A stretch of 8,544 nucleotides of DNA, taken from positions 1-8,544 of the forward strand of contig CAJASG010000091.1 in NCBI GenBank assembly GCA_903944555.1, given 5' to 3'. Positions 7,801 to 8,544 of the stretch are shown piece after piece. A program made the translations under genes and the position numbers. The notes beneath the pieces were generated by a model. The model was not told the origin of the DNA, did not search any database, and worked only from the letters and a program-made list of their open reading frames with translations. Each line of letters begins with the position of its first letter. Within the stretch, counting starts at the first letter, position 1. The stretch comes from an uncultured beta proteobacterium (GTDB lineage Bacteria; Pseudomonadota; Gammaproteobacteria; Burkholderiales; Burkholderiaceae_C).

Positions 7801-8544
7801 TGGCATTGGCATGGGGCCGGAGGTGGTGGCCAAGCTGTTTCAGCCCTTTACCCAGGCGGATGAGAGTACGGCGCGCAAGTTTGGCGGCACGGGCTTGGGC
7901 CTGTCCATCAGCCAGCGCCTGGTCGAGCTGATGGGTGGGCGTATTTCGGTGCGCAGCACCTTGGGCGTGGGCTCTGAATTTACCGTGGAGTTGCCCCTGC
8001 AGGCGGCCCCCACCGAGGTCGCGGGGCCCGCCGAGCCCAGCTTGGCCGGGGTTCAGGTGCTGATGGTGACGCGCAACGCGTTTGGAATCGCGGTGCGCAC
8101 GGCCTACTGCGAACATGCGGGGGCCCAGGTTAAGGTGGTGCCGGACATGGCGGGCGCGCGGGAGTTTTTGGCGCAATCACCCGCCGGGCAACCCTGGGTG
8201 GTGCTGGTGGACAAAACCGTGAGCACCCCCACCGCGGCGCTCGGCCTGCCCGCCAGTGCCAGCGTGGTGCGTGAGTCCCCCCGCAGCCACCAAGCCCACC
8301 CCGATGACATCGTCCTGTCGGTGCGCCCCATGCTGCAACACGAGCTGATTCACGCCATTGCCCACGCCAGCGGCCGCTTGCGCGCAGCCAGCACAGGCCG
8401 CACCACCGAGCGCGGGGACGCCGCACAACGCCCCACCGCCCCCAGCGTCGAGGCTGCGGTGCAAACCGGTTGCCTGATCCTGCTGGCCGAGGACAACGAG
8501 ACCAACCGCGATGTGATGCAAGAGCAGCTGAGCTTGCTGGGCTA
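4829..8544 (+). CDS. Large CHASE-PAS-PAS-PAS hybrid histidine kinase (3' end outside window)
   Basis: The frame is open from ATG 4829 to the right edge, giving 1238 complete codons and two bases with no stop. A cytoplasmic leader (residues 1-31) precedes TM1 (about 32-50). A periplasmic CHASE domain (about 56-340) carries [11 protein letters not shown] (118-128), the [19 protein letters not shown] block (172-190) and [10 protein letters not shown] (219-228). TM2 is about 349-367, followed by a charged, probably coiled-coil linker. PAS1 (about 420-531) has the [18 protein letters not shown] motif, PAS2 spans about 560-678, and PAS3 (about 685-815) is a PAS_3-like fold ending [13 protein letters not shown]. 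HisKA has acceptor His837. HATPase_c spans about 938-1057 with all nucleotide boxes. A degenerate receiver (about 1071-1184) is followed by the start of an intact receiver (AEDNETNRD, 1220-1228). CHASE domains sense small extracellular ligands (family knowledge); the ligand here is unknown. By analogy with the kinase at 1-1718, the missing part should hold the rest of the receiver and perhaps an Hpt. No strong ribosome site is seen. A start at Met29 is possible but less likely. Confidence 0.94.
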   Translation, partial: MNLDALFRRPAALPPSPGPNGLSGSAASMPWAPVAVFLVGVAIAAGVGLWKERDIQRDAQVQFQHSAQAVVEHVSTRLQLPVYGLQGARGLFAASQTVGREKFRAHVASRDMEQNFVGVRGFGFIQRVLRPELGAFLAAERADGAPQFALRQLADKNHDDLYVIKLIEPAANNAGAQGLDIGSEANRRHAAQRAVDTGLPTITAAITLVQDQRNTPGVLLFLPVYANGTHPTSVDERRALLRGLVYAPLVMAELLEGMTAVRTGMVDFDLFDGPVGAQGSTLLFDSDHHADRRAAQQAANPTTPAPQEQQALSGRQFSVTQTLTLAGRDLALRVNSTAEFEAGIDHTTPWLVFLGGALLSTLVALLLRQQATGRRRAEARAMEMTRDLRAEVKVREQTELDLRQAEKNSLAHLEELQLQKYALDQHAIVATTDVQGKITYVNEKFCEISGYSRAELIGQDHNILNSGTHTKGYFKTMYRSVTSGKTWRGEICNKSKDGHLYWVETTIVPLMDSNGKPVRYLSIRADITMRKQVELDLIQQQLNLESRVQQKTKAAIQSEQHLRLVINTSLDSVIGMDAQGRVTEWNRQAEATFGWAFLDVTGKPLHDFIIPERYREAHQKGLAHYLASGVGPVLGKRIEIFALRRDGTEFPIEMAISPIVTPQGTTFSAFISDVTERKRLEASNKHAEFLKEQAMELARAGYWSIDFTQSADFYISSERTVAIFGDPPHANLRYHIMDDWYVNIAAADPAAAEAALNNYLAAVDGRLPRYDIIHPYRRPCDGRIAWIHVMGEMVRDAAGVVTHLHGVVMDVTALKNAEETATAASRAKSEFLANMSHEIRTPMNGVIGMVDILQETALLPEQQRMLGTVQKSSLALLQILNDILDFSKIEAGQLAVERVPVHLREVASEVAQLLVSLPGTQAEVSLFVSTELPVWALGDPSRLRQVLINLLGNAIKFSNKQGGDRGEVSLSVTPCELASGAAGVRFEVADNGIGMGPEVVAKLFQPFTQADESTARKFGGTGLGLSISQRLVELMGGRISVRSTLGVGSEFTVELPLQAAPTEVAGPAEPSLAGVQVLMVTRNAFGIAVRTAYCEHAGAQVKVVPDMAGAREFLAQSPAGQPWVVLVDKTVSTPTAALGLPASASVVRESPRSHQAHPDDIVLSVRPMLQHELIHAIAHASGRLRAASTGRTTERGDAAQRPTAPSVEAAVQTGCLILLAEDNETNRDVMQEQLSLLG
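6524..6862 (+). repeat. Duplicated PAS module, copy in the CHASE kinase (PAS2)
   Basis: Partner of the module at 3189-3527, aligned gap-free over 113 codons. In this protein it is flanked by two further PAS domains that are absent from the 2574 kinase, so either PAS1 and PAS3 were added here or they were lost there. Confidence 0.9.
7301..7999 (+). repeat. Duplicated HisKA-ATPase core, copy in the CHASE kinase
   Basis: Partner of 3576-4277. Stretches of about 20 identical bases occur, for example around the MNGVIG and FSKIEAG codons, mixed with many synonymous differences. The copies are therefore an old duplication, not an assembly artefact. Confidence 0.9.
8039..8380 (+). other. Degenerate receiver domain in the CHASE kinase
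   Basis: Same position and same lesions as the segment at 444-809: strand 1 reads VLMVTRN with no acidic pair, Arg-Pro ([12 protein letters not shown]) replaces Lys-Pro, and an Asp is kept in VVLVDKT. The conserved GAQVKVVPD and [11 protein letters not shown] motifs show common descent with the first kinase. Overall likeness is much lower than in the neighbouring ATPase and receiver modules. Confidence 0.75.
8471..8544 (+). repeat. Receiver module, copy 3 (cut by the window edge)
   Basis: The first 24 complete codons ([16 protein letters not shown] and on) match copies 1 and 2. The phospho-acceptor Asp lies beyond the window. Confidence 0.85.

Noticed and set aside
3576..7999. Assembly duplication as the cause of the repeated kinase cores
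   Set aside because: The copies differ at many synonymous and some amino-acid positions and carry different flanking sensors, so they are true paralogues.
1..8544. CRISPR array, tRNA or rRNA gene, insertion sequence or attachment site
   Set aside because: Apart from the two short gaps the window is coding. I saw no regularly spaced short repeats, RNA gene motifs, transposase motifs or terminal inverted repeats.

Overview
The window reads as one stretch of a densely packed, plus-strand signalling cluster from a GC-rich proteobacterium. Codon use, the ATGA gene overlap and the character of the HDOD and hybrid-kinase proteins suggest Betaproteobacteria, order Burkholderiales, perhaps a Comamonadaceae or Rhodoferax-like organism. 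This assignment is inference from style only, because there is no rRNA or other marker gene here.

Layout: (1) bases 1-1718 hold the 3' part of a hybrid histidine kinase (ATPase core, degenerate receiver, intact receiver, Hpt). (2) Bases 1747-2577 hold a complete stand-alone HDOD-domain protein. (3) Bases 2574-4793 hold a complete membrane-bound hybrid kinase (about six transmembrane segments, PAS, HisKA, ATPase, receiver), whose start overlaps the HDOD stop by 4 bases. (4) Bases 4829-8544 hold a very large hybrid kinase (transmembrane segment, CHASE, transmembrane segment, three PAS domains, HisKA, ATPase, degenerate receiver, start of an intact receiver). It is open to the right edge, so no in-frame stop is present in the window. 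Gaps between genes are 28 and 35 bases with no visible terminator, so the four genes are probably one transcription unit that continues past both edges.

The three kinases are clear paralogues made of shared modules. Their ATPase and receiver parts align in all three, and the PAS plus HisKA parts align in the second and third. They differ in sensor input (unknown for the first, a multi-pass membrane domain for the second, periplasmic CHASE plus three PAS for the third) and in C-terminal relay parts. The first and third carry a degenerate receiver that the second lacks. Only the first shows an Hpt domain within the window. No DNA-binding or cyclic-di-GMP output domain is present. A plausible but unproven reading is several sensors feeding one phosphorelay, with the HDOD protein as a non-enzymatic partner.

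The most unusual detail is that the first 17 codons of the CHASE kinase resemble the first 17 codons of the HDOD gene. This suggests the cluster grew by duplication of an HDOD-kinase pair and that the second HDOD gene was later reduced to a short leader fused to the kinase.
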